A DNA stretch of 64,000 bases from Vulcanimicrobiota bacterium. Its GTDB lineage: Bacteria; Vulcanimicrobiota; Vulcanimicrobiia; Vulcanimicrobiales; Vulcanimicrobiaceae. Positions 53,778-62,658 of this stretch are shown one piece after another. Position 1 is the first letter of the stretch. Each line of letters opens with the position of its first letter. Below the pieces are notes generated by a model, which worked only from the letters and a program-made list of their open reading frames with translations, did not search any database and was not told the DNA's origin. The position numbers and the translations under genes are program-made. Location of the stretch: assembly GCA_003140855.1 (NCBI GenBank), contig PLLF01000065.1, forward strand, positions 1-64,000. The letters are read 5' to 3'.

Positions 53778-54596
53778 TCACATGTTCAGACGCTTTAAGA
53801 ATGCTTCGTGTTTGAACGAACCGCCATTGCCGAAGCGAACGACGACCGATCGCGCAGACGGAATAACGTAGAGCGCTTGGCCGCCGGAGCCGCTCGCATA
53901 AACCGAATCGGGTGCGGCGCCCGGCGGTGCCAGCCACCAGCACAGACCGTAGCGCGGATTGGCCTGCGTCCCTTGGAAACATTCTGCGAATTCCTCGTGA
54001 CGCGCTAACACGCATTGCCCATAATGCACCCAATTGCGCGCCGTCAGAAAGGCCCCCGTCGGCAGCGGTTGGGTTCCATCCGCCAACTTTCGCCACGACG
54101 CTATCGCTACGCCGGCATCGTTCAAAATGCGCGCGCGCAAGTAATCGTGCGGCGACAGTCCGAGCGCGGTTAATTTTTTTGCCAGCACCGCGCCGAAGAT
54201 CTGCAGCGGGATCCCGCCGTATGTAAAACGATCGCCGGGCGGATCGCGCAGCAGCGTCGCCAGCGCCTTGTCATAAACGGGCACCGTGTTGCCGAGGCCG
54301 CCGAAGCCGATGCCGGCCGTGAGCGTCAGCAAATGGCGCAGCGTCACCTTCCGTTTAACGGGGTCGTCGCGCCAGGCGGGAAACGTCGCCCCGACGGTTT
54401 CATCGAGCTGCAGCAGGCCTTCGCGTTGCGCGATGACGGCTAGCGGACCCCAAAAACTTTTCGTTCCGCTATACAGTGCGTGCGGCTTGTCGCCGGAAAA
54501 TCCACCGCCGTAGTTTTCGAGAACCACGTTGGCGCCGCGCAAAACGATCAGCGCTTGCGGTTTGTGGCGCTCGTGATATGCGACGACCTCTTGCAT
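53778..54596 (-). CDS. serine hydrolase, beta-lactamase/PBP-like
   Basis: YSGTKSFWG (SxxK), RHLLTLTAGIGF; beta-lactamase-family layout. Confidence 0.82.
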   Translation of the reverse strand: MQEVVAYHERHKPQALIVLRGANVVLENYGGGFSGDKPHALYSGTKSFWGPLAVIAQREGLLQLDETVGATFPAWRDDPVKRKVTLRHLLTLTAGIGFGGLGNTVPVYDKALATLLRDPPGDRFTYGGIPLQIFGAVLAKKLTALGLSPHDYLRARILNDAGVAIASWRKLADGTQPLPTGAFLTARNWVHYGQCVLARHEEFAECFQGTQANPRYGLCWWLAPPGAAPDSVYASGSGGQALYVIPSARSVVVRFGNGGSFKHEAFLKRLNM

Positions 54597-54628
54597 GATG
54601 CGACGCTTCTGCGGCGTACTAGGAATGC

Positions 54629-55195
54629 ATGCCCGAATTCAACGCCGGCCACGCTCTAGACGAGGCGATGGAACGCCACGAACAGGTCGCGCAAGGCGGC
54701 ATCCTCGTTCCCGTCGCCGCCGCCGTTATCGCAGTCTTTGCCGCGCTCGCAACGCTGTTTGCGAATCATAACTCGATCTCGGGTTTGGCCGAAAAAAACG
54801 AAGCGATTCTCTATCAAATCAAATCCGCGGACCAATACGGCTATTATGAATCGAGCCGGATAAAGAGCCACGTCTACCAGGCGTTGCTGGGCAGTGGAGT
54901 CGTCGCTGCTAACGCGAAAGCGAAAATGCAGAGCACCATCGCGCGCGAGCAAACGAAGGCCGACAAGATTCTAAAGATCGCGCAAGAAGACGACGTGTCG
55001 GCCGCCGAGCACTTCAAGGACTCCGAGGGCTACATGAAAGCCTACGAAAAATTCGAGGTGGCTACAACGCTTTTTGAAGTGTCGATCGTGCTCGTTTCGA
55101 TTACGGCGCTGATGCGGACGCGCGCGATGCTTTTGGTGGCTGCCGGCGCAACCTCAGTGGGAATCGTGTTCTTCGTGCTCGGCTTTACTCACTAG
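54629..55195 (+). CDS. DUF4337-like membrane protein
   Basis: VPVAAAVIAVFAALATLFANHNS...DQYGYYESSRIKSHVYQ layout with C-terminal TMs. Confidence 0.75.
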   Translation: MPEFNAGHALDEAMERHEQVAQGGILVPVAAAVIAVFAALATLFANHNSISGLAEKNEAILYQIKSADQYGYYESSRIKSHVYQALLGSGVVAANAKAKMQSTIAREQTKADKILKIAQEDDVSAAEHFKDSEGYMKAYEKFEVATTLFEVSIVLVSITALMRTRAMLLVAAGATSVGIVFFVLGFTH

Positions 55196-55948
55196 AGCCT
55201 GCGCAGCGGCGTTCAATTTCGACGCCATCTCGCGCGCGTGGCGCGCGAGATTCTCAGCGCTGTAGGCAAAAATCTCGCGCCACAGCTCGGCATTCGAGTT
55301 TCCCAGGCGCAGTAGCTCGGCCGCCACCGGCCCACAGAACGATTCGACGTCGGCAATGCTCTGCTGGCGCAGCGACTTGGAGAAGAGCGTTGCCATTAAC
55401 TGCGGAAGATGTGAGGTCAGTGCGAGAATGTCGTCGTGCGCTGCCGGGTCGCTCGGGATCGCGCGCGCTCCCATCGCCGCAATGAAATCGCGCGCCCGCA
55501 TTTCGAGAGCTTTGTCGGCGGCCGGCACGTAGATCCAAGGTTTACCGAAGAACATCGTGGCCCGTGCGGCGCTCGGTCCGCTGCGATCGGAGCCGGCGAG
55601 GGGATGGGTTGCAACGAAGCTTGCAACGCCACGCGCGGCGTCGCAAATCGGAGTCTTTATCGAGGCGACATCGAGCACGAGCGTGGCACGCACGCTGCGG
55701 GCGCGCAGTGCTTCGAGTTCTTCCACAGTTGCGCGCGGCGGGACCGCGATCACGACCGTGTCGGCGTGTTCGTAGAGCGCGTCGTGCGTGACGATTTCAT
55801 CGATCGCGCCGCGCTGTAGCGCGGCATCGGCTGCCGCCGCCTGCGCGTCAAACCCAACCACTCGCCATCCGAGGTCGCGGCCGCGCAATCCAATCGAAGC
55901 GCCGATTAGCCCGGTGCCGATGATGCCGAGGGTCACGGGCGCGTTCAC
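55154..55948 (-). CDS. tyrA: prephenate dehydrogenase
   Basis: GIIGTGLIGASIGLRGRDLGWRVVGFD Rossmann motif, THPLAGSDRSGPSAA. Confidence 0.92.
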   Translation of the reverse strand: MNAPVTLGIIGTGLIGASIGLRGRDLGWRVVGFDAQAAAADAALQRGAIDEIVTHDALYEHADTVVIAVPPRATVEELEALRARSVRATLVLDVASIKTPICDAARGVASFVATHPLAGSDRSGPSAARATMFFGKPWIYVPAADKALEMRARDFIAAMGARAIPSDPAAHDDILALTSHLPQLMATLFSKSLRQQSIADVESFCGPVAAELLRLGNSNAELWREIFAYSAENLARHAREMASKLNAAAQALVSKAEHEEHDSH

Positions 55949-56319
55949 GGAGAGTCTTTGCCGGCGATATCCGGACGCAAAACCCACGCGCCTTCCAAGT
56001 ACGCGTGCTCGATCTCTGCTTGTTTGCGTTCCGTTTCCACATGCATCAGCACGCGCACGCAGCGCGCCATGGCGCCGGGAACGTCAATTTCGGTGAAGTG
56101 CAGCATGGGGACGTGCACCCATCCCATTTCGCGGGCGCCCAAAGCCGGGAAAGCGGCGTGGAGATCCGGCGTCATGCTGAAAAGCACCGACGCGATGTCG
56201 TCGAGCTCGATGCCGTTGCGCCCGGTCATCTCGGTCAGCAGACGTTTGGTTGCGTCGAGGATCGCTTGCGGCTCGTCCGCATCGACAGTAATAGCGCCGC
56301 GTATACCGCGCATCTTCAT
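55945..56319 (-). CDS. aroH: chorismate mutase, AroH type
   Basis: RGIRGAITVDADEPQAILDATKRLLTEM, SVLFSMTPDLHAAFPALGAREMGW. Confidence 0.95.
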   Translation of the reverse strand: MKMRGIRGAITVDADEPQAILDATKRLLTEMTGRNGIELDDIASVLFSMTPDLHAAFPALGAREMGWVHVPMLHFTEIDVPGAMARCVRVLMHVETERKQAEIEHAYLEGAWVLRPDIAGKDSP

Positions 56320-56378
56320 GCGCCGGGTTTCGCCGCGGCGAGGCGGGCTTACCGCTTGGACCGGAGAAGTCAGACGGC

Positions 56379-57086
56379 GTGGTCGGTCTAGAACACGTTA
56401 TCTTGAACATCGGCTTATGCAGAGCCGCCGCCCGGCTTTCACCCAACGCGACGGTCGCGATGCACGTCGTCGTAACCGATCGCATCAACCGGGCGGAGCT
56501 CGATCGCACGTACCCGATTCGGCGCGATACGAACAATCAAGCGCGGGTCGAATTCGATACGGCTTGGGGAACGTACCGGATCGCGATGAACATTCCGAAA
56601 TACCGCTGCAACGGAGTCGACTTCCTTCAAGTGCTGCCCGATCACGACCGCAGCTTGAACACGCACGTGCTGGATGGGCCGGCCAATGCGATGGCACCCG
56701 TATTGATTCTAGGGTCGCTGCCACAATCGTTCGCGTACGCGCAGCCATCGGTTGTGATGTTTCCCGCGACGCAGCGCTGCAATGGAGCCGTGGGCGATCC
56801 GCAGACAACCGGCATCGATAACCAACTTGAGCAAGACGCCTACTACGCATCGATTCGGACGCCGGCGCTCTATCATCAGCCGATCGCGGTCACGTTGGCG
56901 GTGCGGCTGCAAGATTCGAGCGGCGGGTTTCATTACGTGCGCATGCCGTGGAAATTCGAGTCGGGTTACGCGTGGCCGTCGGTGGGCCAACTGAACATCG
57001 ACGATGCCGTACTCGGATGGGTCGCCGAGCAGACCGAAGATATTTTGCTCTGCCCGCGCTTCTATGGAACGTCGGTCGTACACTAA
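56379..57086 (+). CDS. hypothetical protein
   Basis: 235-aa ORF, no family recognised; start uncertain. Confidence 0.5.
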   Translation: MVGLEHVILNIGLCRAAARLSPNATVAMHVVVTDRINRAELDRTYPIRRDTNNQARVEFDTAWGTYRIAMNIPKYRCNGVDFLQVLPDHDRSLNTHVLDGPANAMAPVLILGSLPQSFAYAQPSVVMFPATQRCNGAVGDPQTTGIDNQLEQDAYYASIRTPALYHQPIAVTLAVRLQDSSGGFHYVRMPWKFESGYAWPSVGQLNIDDAVLGWVAEQTEDILLCPRFYGTSVVH

Positions 57087-57101
57087 GCGGCGGTAACAAA
57101 G

Positions 57102-57131
57102 AAAAAAGCCCGAATTGCTTCGGGCTTTTTT
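57102..57131. terminator. bidirectional intrinsic terminator
   Basis: AAAAAAGCCCGAA-TTGC-TTCGGGCTTTTTT, 13-bp stem between convergent genes. Confidence 0.92.
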
Positions 57132-57148
57132 AATTTCGGCTCTAGGGT

Positions 57149-57649
57149 TTAGTGGTAGATGTTTTGGTGCGGTCCGGTCACCATGAAGAAGATCATCGGG
57201 ATGGAAAGCATCGTGTTTACGCGCGATGCCAGGAACGCAACGCGCCGCGCTTTGTTTTTCTCTTCGTCGGTCGCCGGCACGATGCCGAGCAGTTTCTTCT
57301 GGTTCATCCAGATGAACGTCCAAACGTTGATCAGCATGATCGTGCCCAACCACGCGCCGATGCCGATCGGTGCGAGTGCGCCTTGCAGACCAAACGCGTC
57401 TCCGATGCCTTTGAAACCGGCGAAGCTATAGAGCAGCGCCGCGCCGAAAACCCACGTCGCGACCGCGCCCCAGCGGAAGAACAGCAACGCGCGCGGCATG
57501 ATGTATTTGCTGATCGGGCCGGCTTCGCCGGCGGCAGTAGCCTCCTTGGTGGCCGCCGCGTTAACGAAGTTAAAGAAGTAGAGCAAGCCGATCCACATGA
57601 TGCCGGCGAGCACATGCAGCCAGCGCAGGATGATTTCACTCCATTCCAT
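57149..57649 (-). CDS. PuuD-like (urate hydroxylase membrane domain) protein
   Basis: WLHVLAGIMWIGLLYFFNFVNA, RWGAVATWVFGAAL, LINVWTFIWMNQKKLLG. Confidence 0.75.
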   Translation of the reverse strand: MEWSEIILRWLHVLAGIMWIGLLYFFNFVNAAATKEATAAGEAGPISKYIMPRALLFFRWGAVATWVFGAALLYSFAGFKGIGDAFGLQGALAPIGIGAWLGTIMLINVWTFIWMNQKKLLGIVPATDEEKNKARRVAFLASRVNTMLSIPMIFFMVTGPHQNIYH

Positions 57650-57766
57650 CTATGCACCAACTCCTGCGGAATGTCTCACGATTGTTTCCGCAACCCAGTA
57701 TAGAATGCCGGTCAGGATCACCCCGCAGATGATCGTGCCCCACAACGAGTCCAACGGATTTTTCAC
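57650..57766 (-). CDS. 38-aa single-pass membrane protein (not in supplied ORF track)
   Basis: VKNPLDSLWGTIICGVILTGILYWVAETIVRHSAGVGA*, GTG start preceded by AGGAGGAACCTGGA. Confidence 0.75.
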   Translation of the reverse strand: MKNPLDSLWGTIICGVILTGILYWVAETIVRHSAGVGA

Positions 57767-58041
57767 TCCAGGTTCCTCCTATTTCGGCGGTGGCGGGGTG
57801 GTGCGGCCCGTTGCTACGGCTGCATTCCCATCGTTTATTTCCCAGATCGCAATGGCGGCTTCGCTGCGAGTCACGCGCTGGCCGCGATGACTGAAACAAG
57901 ACGTCTCATCCGAAGCGTCGGATTCTGCGCTCCCCGGACCCCTCCTCGCCTTAGGGGGCTGACGACCGAGCGCGGAGTACGTAGCCCGTCCAACCGGCCG
58001 AACGCGGTGCTACGGGCACCAGGAGGGGTAAAGGGACGAGT

Positions 58042-58464
58042 ATGATGATAAGAATTGTTCTTGCCCTCTTCGTTTTCGTTCAAGGCTCGACGGGCTTGGC
58101 AAACGCCGCCTGCAAGGGCGCGGACCCGGCGATTGTTTCAGCCGCCGTCAAAGGCATAACGTCGGACGGTCGCATCAACCGGTATGCTTTGAGCATACGC
58201 GTAGTCAACTTCGGCAGCATGAAGCAGCCTTCGAACCTCTTGCAATCGGTGGAGATCTATCAGAACGGCATCAAGCTCGATACGAAGGGCTTGCCGCCGC
58301 TCAAACCCGGACAAGCCTACGCTTTTCCATATGTCTTTCAGCGTTCAGTCGACGCGGGAGACGGCACCTCGACCTTAATGCTCAAGCTGGTGATGCGCCA
58401 ACCGTCGCCGCCTGGAAATATGGATTGTAACGCCGCCAACGATACGTACACGGTGACTTTCTAA
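58042..58464 (+). CDS. hypothetical secreted protein with CARDB-like beta-sandwich
   Basis: Signal peptide; YALSIRVVNFGSMKQPSNLLQSVEIYQNG...LPPLKPGQAYAFPYVF. Confidence 0.65.
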   Translation: MMIRIVLALFVFVQGSTGLANAACKGADPAIVSAAVKGITSDGRINRYALSIRVVNFGSMKQPSNLLQSVEIYQNGIKLDTKGLPPLKPGQAYAFPYVFQRSVDAGDGTSTLMLKLVMRQPSPPGNMDCNAANDTYTVTF

Positions 58465-58524
58465 GTTCATGCGCCGCGCGGCTCTGACGCACCGGCTGCT
58501 GTGGTTTCGGATTTTTTTGCTGGA

Positions 58525-59607
58525 GTGAAATTGAAGCGATTAATTGCGGGGACCATAATGGTCCTCGCGATTTCGCTGGCGTGCTCGCTCGCGCAAGGCC
58601 CGGCAGTTGCCTTCGCCGTTGAGCCCGAGCGTCCAGGGCAGGGTTCGTTCCTAACGCGCGCGGTTGTTGTGCAGGGACAATTGTGGACCCTCTCGGACGC
58701 GGGCGTGTTGTCCAGCGTGAAATTGGATTCGCGCGTGATGCTTCGCCAGGGCATTGCGGGCGCGGTTCTTGACCTCTGCGTAAGAACCGGCAGCCCGCAA
58801 ATAGCAGTAGCCAATCGCGGGAACGATGCCTGGGCGATACAACACTTATCAAACGGCAAGTGGTTGATCGACGGTGTGGTTAAAACGCGTGGGGATCAAT
58901 TCATCGCGCTCGATTGCAGCGGTAACGATTTGACAGTGCTGATGTCGCGCCGTCTAATAGTCATTCACCGGGGCGCGCAACGAGTCGTGACGCTCTCCAA
59001 AAAACTCGTTCCCTACGACGTTGCATCGGTGTTCGGCACATCAAAGAATGTGTTCGTGGGTATAAATGCAGGCGAGTGGGGTGGCGGCCTACGCCGCATT
59101 GATCGGCAAACGGGTGGAGTCACCGTCATCCTGCGGAACGTCAGCGGCGCTTTGTGTGATGGACCTCTCAATACTGATTGCGATCCCGTCACCGCCATCG
59201 CGTCGGACCCCTGGAACGACCGGTGTGTGGTAATCGCTATCGGTCTCGAACACATGGCATCGCATGGGCGCATTGACGAGGTTTGCGGTGACAGCGTTCG
59301 GAGAGTTTACTATAAGAAAGTCACGTCCGCGTTCAGAGCGGATTGCAAGGAACCATCGGGCGAACCGTGCGAAACGGTCGCATTCTTTGGAATAGCACAG
59401 AAGGGTGACGAGGTGTTGGCGGTCGGCAACGACGGGCTCTATCAAATCCGAAAGGACGGTTCGGCCACGTACTCACGATTGCCGAAGTTTGTGACTGCGG
59501 GCGACGTCTACCTCAGCTACGATTTACCGGGATTCGTCTTAGTTCTCACTGACGTTAACAAACGACGGTCCGTAAGCGGTAGCGTTCCGCTGCTCATTCC
59601 GCGATAG
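58525..59607 (+). CDS. hypothetical secreted protein
   Basis: Signal-peptide-like VKLKRLIAGTIMVLAISLACSLAQGPAVAFA at GTG 58525 inside ORF 58501..59607. Confidence 0.6.
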   Translation: MKLKRLIAGTIMVLAISLACSLAQGPAVAFAVEPERPGQGSFLTRAVVVQGQLWTLSDAGVLSSVKLDSRVMLRQGIAGAVLDLCVRTGSPQIAVANRGNDAWAIQHLSNGKWLIDGVVKTRGDQFIALDCSGNDLTVLMSRRLIVIHRGAQRVVTLSKKLVPYDVASVFGTSKNVFVGINAGEWGGGLRRIDRQTGGVTVILRNVSGALCDGPLNTDCDPVTAIASDPWNDRCVVIAIGLEHMASHGRIDEVCGDSVRRVYYKKVTSAFRADCKEPSGEPCETVAFFGIAQKGDEVLAVGNDGLYQIRKDGSATYSRLPKFVTAGDVYLSYDLPGFVLVLTDVNKRRSVSGSVPLLIPR

Positions 59608-59618
59608 GCTGGACTTTG

Positions 59619-59691
59619 TGGAGATGGGGGGACTCGAACCCCCGACCCCTTACATGCGAAGCAAGTGCTCTACCAGCTGAGCTACATCCCC
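59619..59691 (-). tRNA. tRNA-Ala (anticodon CGC), CCA not encoded
   Basis: GGGGATGTAGCTCAGCTGGTAGAGCACTTGCTTCGCATGTAAGGGGTCGGGGGTTCGAGTCCCCCCATCTCCA; full cloverleaf with G3:U70. Confidence 0.95.
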
Positions 59692-59720
59692 ACGATTTCA
59701 CGTAAACGGCAGCGCGGCTG

Positions 59721-59750
59721 ATTATACGGCCCTGCGAAAGGGCCTGTCAA
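59721..59750 (-). promoter_or_regulatory. sigma70-type promoter of tRNA-Ala
   Basis: Reverse strand TTGACA-18 nt-TATAAT, about 30 nt upstream of the tRNA 5' end. Confidence 0.85.
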
Positions 59751-59765
59751 AGCGGCGAAGGTCAA

Positions 59766-59790
59766 AGAATGATTCTGCGAATGATTCGCA
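59766..59790 (+). promoter_or_regulatory. tandem Fur-box-like operator
   Basis: AGAATGATTCT and TGCGAATGATTCGCA palindromes centred 12 bp apart, 12 bp before the Fur-family gene. Confidence 0.75.
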
Positions 59791-59802
59791 AATTAAGGGC
59801 AT

Positions 59803-60186
59803 ATGCGTGCCCAGTACTCGACCAAGCCCCGCGAGCAGGTTTCGGCTATCCTCAAACGCGAGCAGCGGTACCTCTCGGCGGCTGAAATTCACGGCCTGCT
59901 GCGCAAATCGCGGCAGAACGTTTCGCTTTCGACGGTCTACCGCACGTTGGATTTGCTCGCCGGCAAGGGCGAGGCAAGCGCGCGCGTTGACGCGGGCGGC
60001 GAAACGACGTATGTGGTCTGCGATCAAACGCACCACCACCATGCGGTCTGCAGAAAATGCGGCAAGGTGCAAGACGTTTCGTGTGAAGCGATCGAAAGCG
60101 TCGCGTCGGCTTTACGCACGCACCACGGATTTAAACTCGCCGATCATGAGATGCAGTTCTTTGGCACGTGTGGGGCGTGCAAATGA
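59803..60186 (+). CDS. Fur family transcriptional regulator
   Basis: Winged helix LSTVYRTLDLLAGKG, HHHHAVCRKCGKVQDV, FFGTCGACK. Confidence 0.93.
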   Translation: MRAQYSTKPREQVSAILKREQRYLSAAEIHGLLRKSRQNVSLSTVYRTLDLLAGKGEASARVDAGGETTYVVCDQTHHHHAVCRKCGKVQDVSCEAIESVASALRTHHGFKLADHEMQFFGTCGACK

Positions 60187-61046
60187 AATACATCGCTGCC
60201 GTTCTTATCGCCGCGCTATCGGCGTGCGCGTCTCCATCAGTCGCGACGAGCAACGGCCGCATTCCCGTCGTTACCACGTTTTCGACGCTTAATTCATTTG
60301 TCGAGGCGGTCGGCGGACAGTACGTAACCGTTCACAATCTCGTGCCGATCGGAGCCTCGCCCGAAACCTATCAGCCGACGCCGCAAGATATCGCGACGCT
60401 TGCCGATGCGCGGCTGCTCGTTGAGAACGGGAGCGGGATCGAATTATGGCTGCAGCACACGATCGCGACGGCCGGCAACCCGGACCTGCGGATCCTCATC
60501 CTCTCCGACGGCCTTCAAAGAATCGATCACAACCCGCATCTCTGGATGGATCCGGTGCTGGCGCGCGCCTACGTCGCCAAAGTCGCGCGCGCGCTCAGCC
60601 TCATGGACCCGGGACACGGTGGAGTCTATCAGCAGAACGCGCGGGCGTACGAGCAAAAGCTGGTTAGTCTTCAAGACGAGATCGCAAAAGCGATTGCAAC
60701 CATTCCGCCGCAGCGGCGCACGATGATCGTCTTCCACAACGCATGGCAATACTACAACAACCGTTTCGGCATCCGGACGGTCGGCGTGATCGAACTCGCG
60801 CCCGGCCAAGAACCGAATCCGTCCTATATCGGCAGCCTCGTCGACCTCGCGCGCAAATACAATGTGCGCGCGGTGTTCTCCGAACCGGAGTACAGTCCGA
60901 AAATCGCGCAGACGCTGGCCAAGAGCGCCGGCATTCGAACCGTCAGCGATCTCTATGACGATTCGATCGCCAACAATTCGCGCGTTCACGACTACATAAG
61001 CATGCTCCGTTACGACACGGGCGTCATCGTTCGGGCACTAAAATGA
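60183..61046 (+). CDS. metal (Zn/Mn/Fe) ABC transporter substrate-binding protein
   Basis: DHNPHLWMDP, FHNAWQYY, FSEPEYSP, LYDDSIA candidate ligands of cluster A-I metal SBPs. Confidence 0.9.
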   Translation: MKYIAAVLIAALSACASPSVATSNGRIPVVTTFSTLNSFVEAVGGQYVTVHNLVPIGASPETYQPTPQDIATLADARLLVENGSGIELWLQHTIATAGNPDLRILILSDGLQRIDHNPHLWMDPVLARAYVAKVARALSLMDPGHGGVYQQNARAYEQKLVSLQDEIAKAIATIPPQRRTMIVFHNAWQYYNNRFGIRTVGVIELAPGQEPNPSYIGSLVDLARKYNVRAVFSEPEYSPKIAQTLAKSAGIRTVSDLYDDSIANNSRVHDYISMLRYDTGVIVRALK

Positions 61047-61828
61047 GCGATGCGATCGTCGTTCGCGATCTCGCCGTACGTTATGAAAATTTCATGGCGC
61101 TCGAGGGCGCGAACCTCACCGCGCGTTTCGGCGAAGCGTTGGGAATCGTCGGGCCGAACGGCTCAGGAAAATCGACGCTGCTCAAGACGATCGCCGGGCT
61201 GCTGCAGCCATCAGCCGGAAGCGTGTGCGTATTGGATAAAGAACCGCGCGAGCTGCCGCCGGGCACGATCGCCTACGTTCCGCAAATCGAAGCTGTCGAC
61301 TGGAGTTTTCCGGCGACGGTTTGGGACGTCGTTGCCATGGGCCGTTTCCCGCGCCTTGGTTTGTTTCGCCGCTTTGGAGCCGAAGATCGCAAGGCCGTGC
61401 ATCACGCGCTCGCGCAGCTGCGTATGCAAGACCTGTCGGACCGGCATATCTCGGCGCTCTCCGGCGGCCAACAGCAGCGCGCGTTCGTCGCGCGCGCCAT
61501 CGCGCAAGAACCGCGTGTGCTCTTACTCGACGAACCGACCACCGGCGTCGACGAGCAAACCGAAGAGTCGTTGCGCCGCGTCGTGCGCGAGCTGGTCGCA
61601 AGCGGCTTGCCCGTACTGATGGCGACGCACGATCTCGAACGCGCATCCGATTGGTTCGATCGGATCGTCGTGATCGACCGGCGCGTGCTCGCCATCGGCA
61701 CGCCAGATGAAGTCCTGAAAAGCGGCGCATATGCCGCCATCCGCGAGCACACGCATACGCACGGTCACTTGCGCACGGATCATGAATCGCATGCCGGCCA
61801 TGCCGCTCACCCGGAGATCACCCGTTGA
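61043..61828 (+). CDS. metal ABC transporter ATP-binding protein
   Basis: Walker A GPNGSGKSTLLK, LSGGQQQRAFVARAIA, Walker B VLLLDEPTTGVD. Confidence 0.93.
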   Translation: MSDAIVVRDLAVRYENFMALEGANLTARFGEALGIVGPNGSGKSTLLKTIAGLLQPSAGSVCVLDKEPRELPPGTIAYVPQIEAVDWSFPATVWDVVAMGRFPRLGLFRRFGAEDRKAVHHALAQLRMQDLSDRHISALSGGQQQRAFVARAIAQEPRVLLLDEPTTGVDEQTEESLRRVVRELVASGLPVLMATHDLERASDWFDRIVVIDRRVLAIGTPDEVLKSGAYAAIREHTHTHGHLRTDHESHAGHAAHPEITR

Positions 61829-62658
61829 TCGAGCATCTGGTAGCGCCGTTCCACTACGCGTTCATGCAGCGCGCGTTTTTGACGGCGATTCTGGTCGGCG
61901 TGCTCTGCTCGACGATGGGAACCTACGTTATCCTGCGGCGCCTCGCGTTCATCGGCGACGGGATCGCGCATGCCTCGTTTGCCGGCATCGTCATTGCGTA
62001 TCTGCGCGGCACCAATTTCTATCTCGGGGCCGGCATCGTCGCGGTGTTGACCGCACTCGGCATCGGTTTCGTGCACCGCCGCGGACGAATCTCACTCGAT
62101 ACGACGATCGGCGTGCTGTTTACCGGCGCATTTGCGCTCGGCATCTTCCTGATGAGCCGGCAACGGTCGTATTCGGTCGACCTGCAAAGCTTTCTCTTCG
62201 GCGACATTCTATCGGTCAGCGCGCAAGACGTGCTGATGATCGTCGCGCTCGCGCTGGTCGTCGCCGTCGTTACGGCGCTCCTGTTTCGCGCGCTGCTCTA
62301 CACATCGTTCGATCCAGTGGTCGCGCAGGCCAGCGGCATGAACGCGGGCGCCATCGAGTATGTACTGCTGGTGTTGATCGCGCTGACGATCATCATCTCG
62401 CTGCAGGCGGTCGGCATTATCTTGGTCGCGGCGCTACTGGTTACGCCCGCCGCGGCGGCCTACCAGCTGACCAATCGTTTTGCGCCGATGATGGCGTTAT
62501 CCGCGCTCTTCGGCGCGCTGTGCGCCGTGGGCGGATTGTACTTGTCATACTATCTGGCGAGTGCGAGCGGCGCGACGATCGTGCTGCTGGCTACCGTCTT
62601 GTTTTTTGCGGCGGTCGGAGGCAAGCAGGTGCGGCTGGCTATTGCGCGGCGAACGTAA
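61825..62658 (+). CDS. metal ABC transporter permease (ZnuB/MntB type)
   Basis: GTYVILRRLAFIGDGIAHASFAGIV, GIILVAALLVTPAAAAYQLTNRF. Confidence 0.93.
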   Translation: MIEHLVAPFHYAFMQRAFLTAILVGVLCSTMGTYVILRRLAFIGDGIAHASFAGIVIAYLRGTNFYLGAGIVAVLTALGIGFVHRRGRISLDTTIGVLFTGAFALGIFLMSRQRSYSVDLQSFLFGDILSVSAQDVLMIVALALVVAVVTALLFRALLYTSFDPVVAQASGMNAGAIEYVLLVLIALTIIISLQAVGIILVAALLVTPAAAAYQLTNRFAPMMALSALFGALCAVGGLYLSYYLASASGATIVLLATVLFFAAVGGKQVRLAIARRT

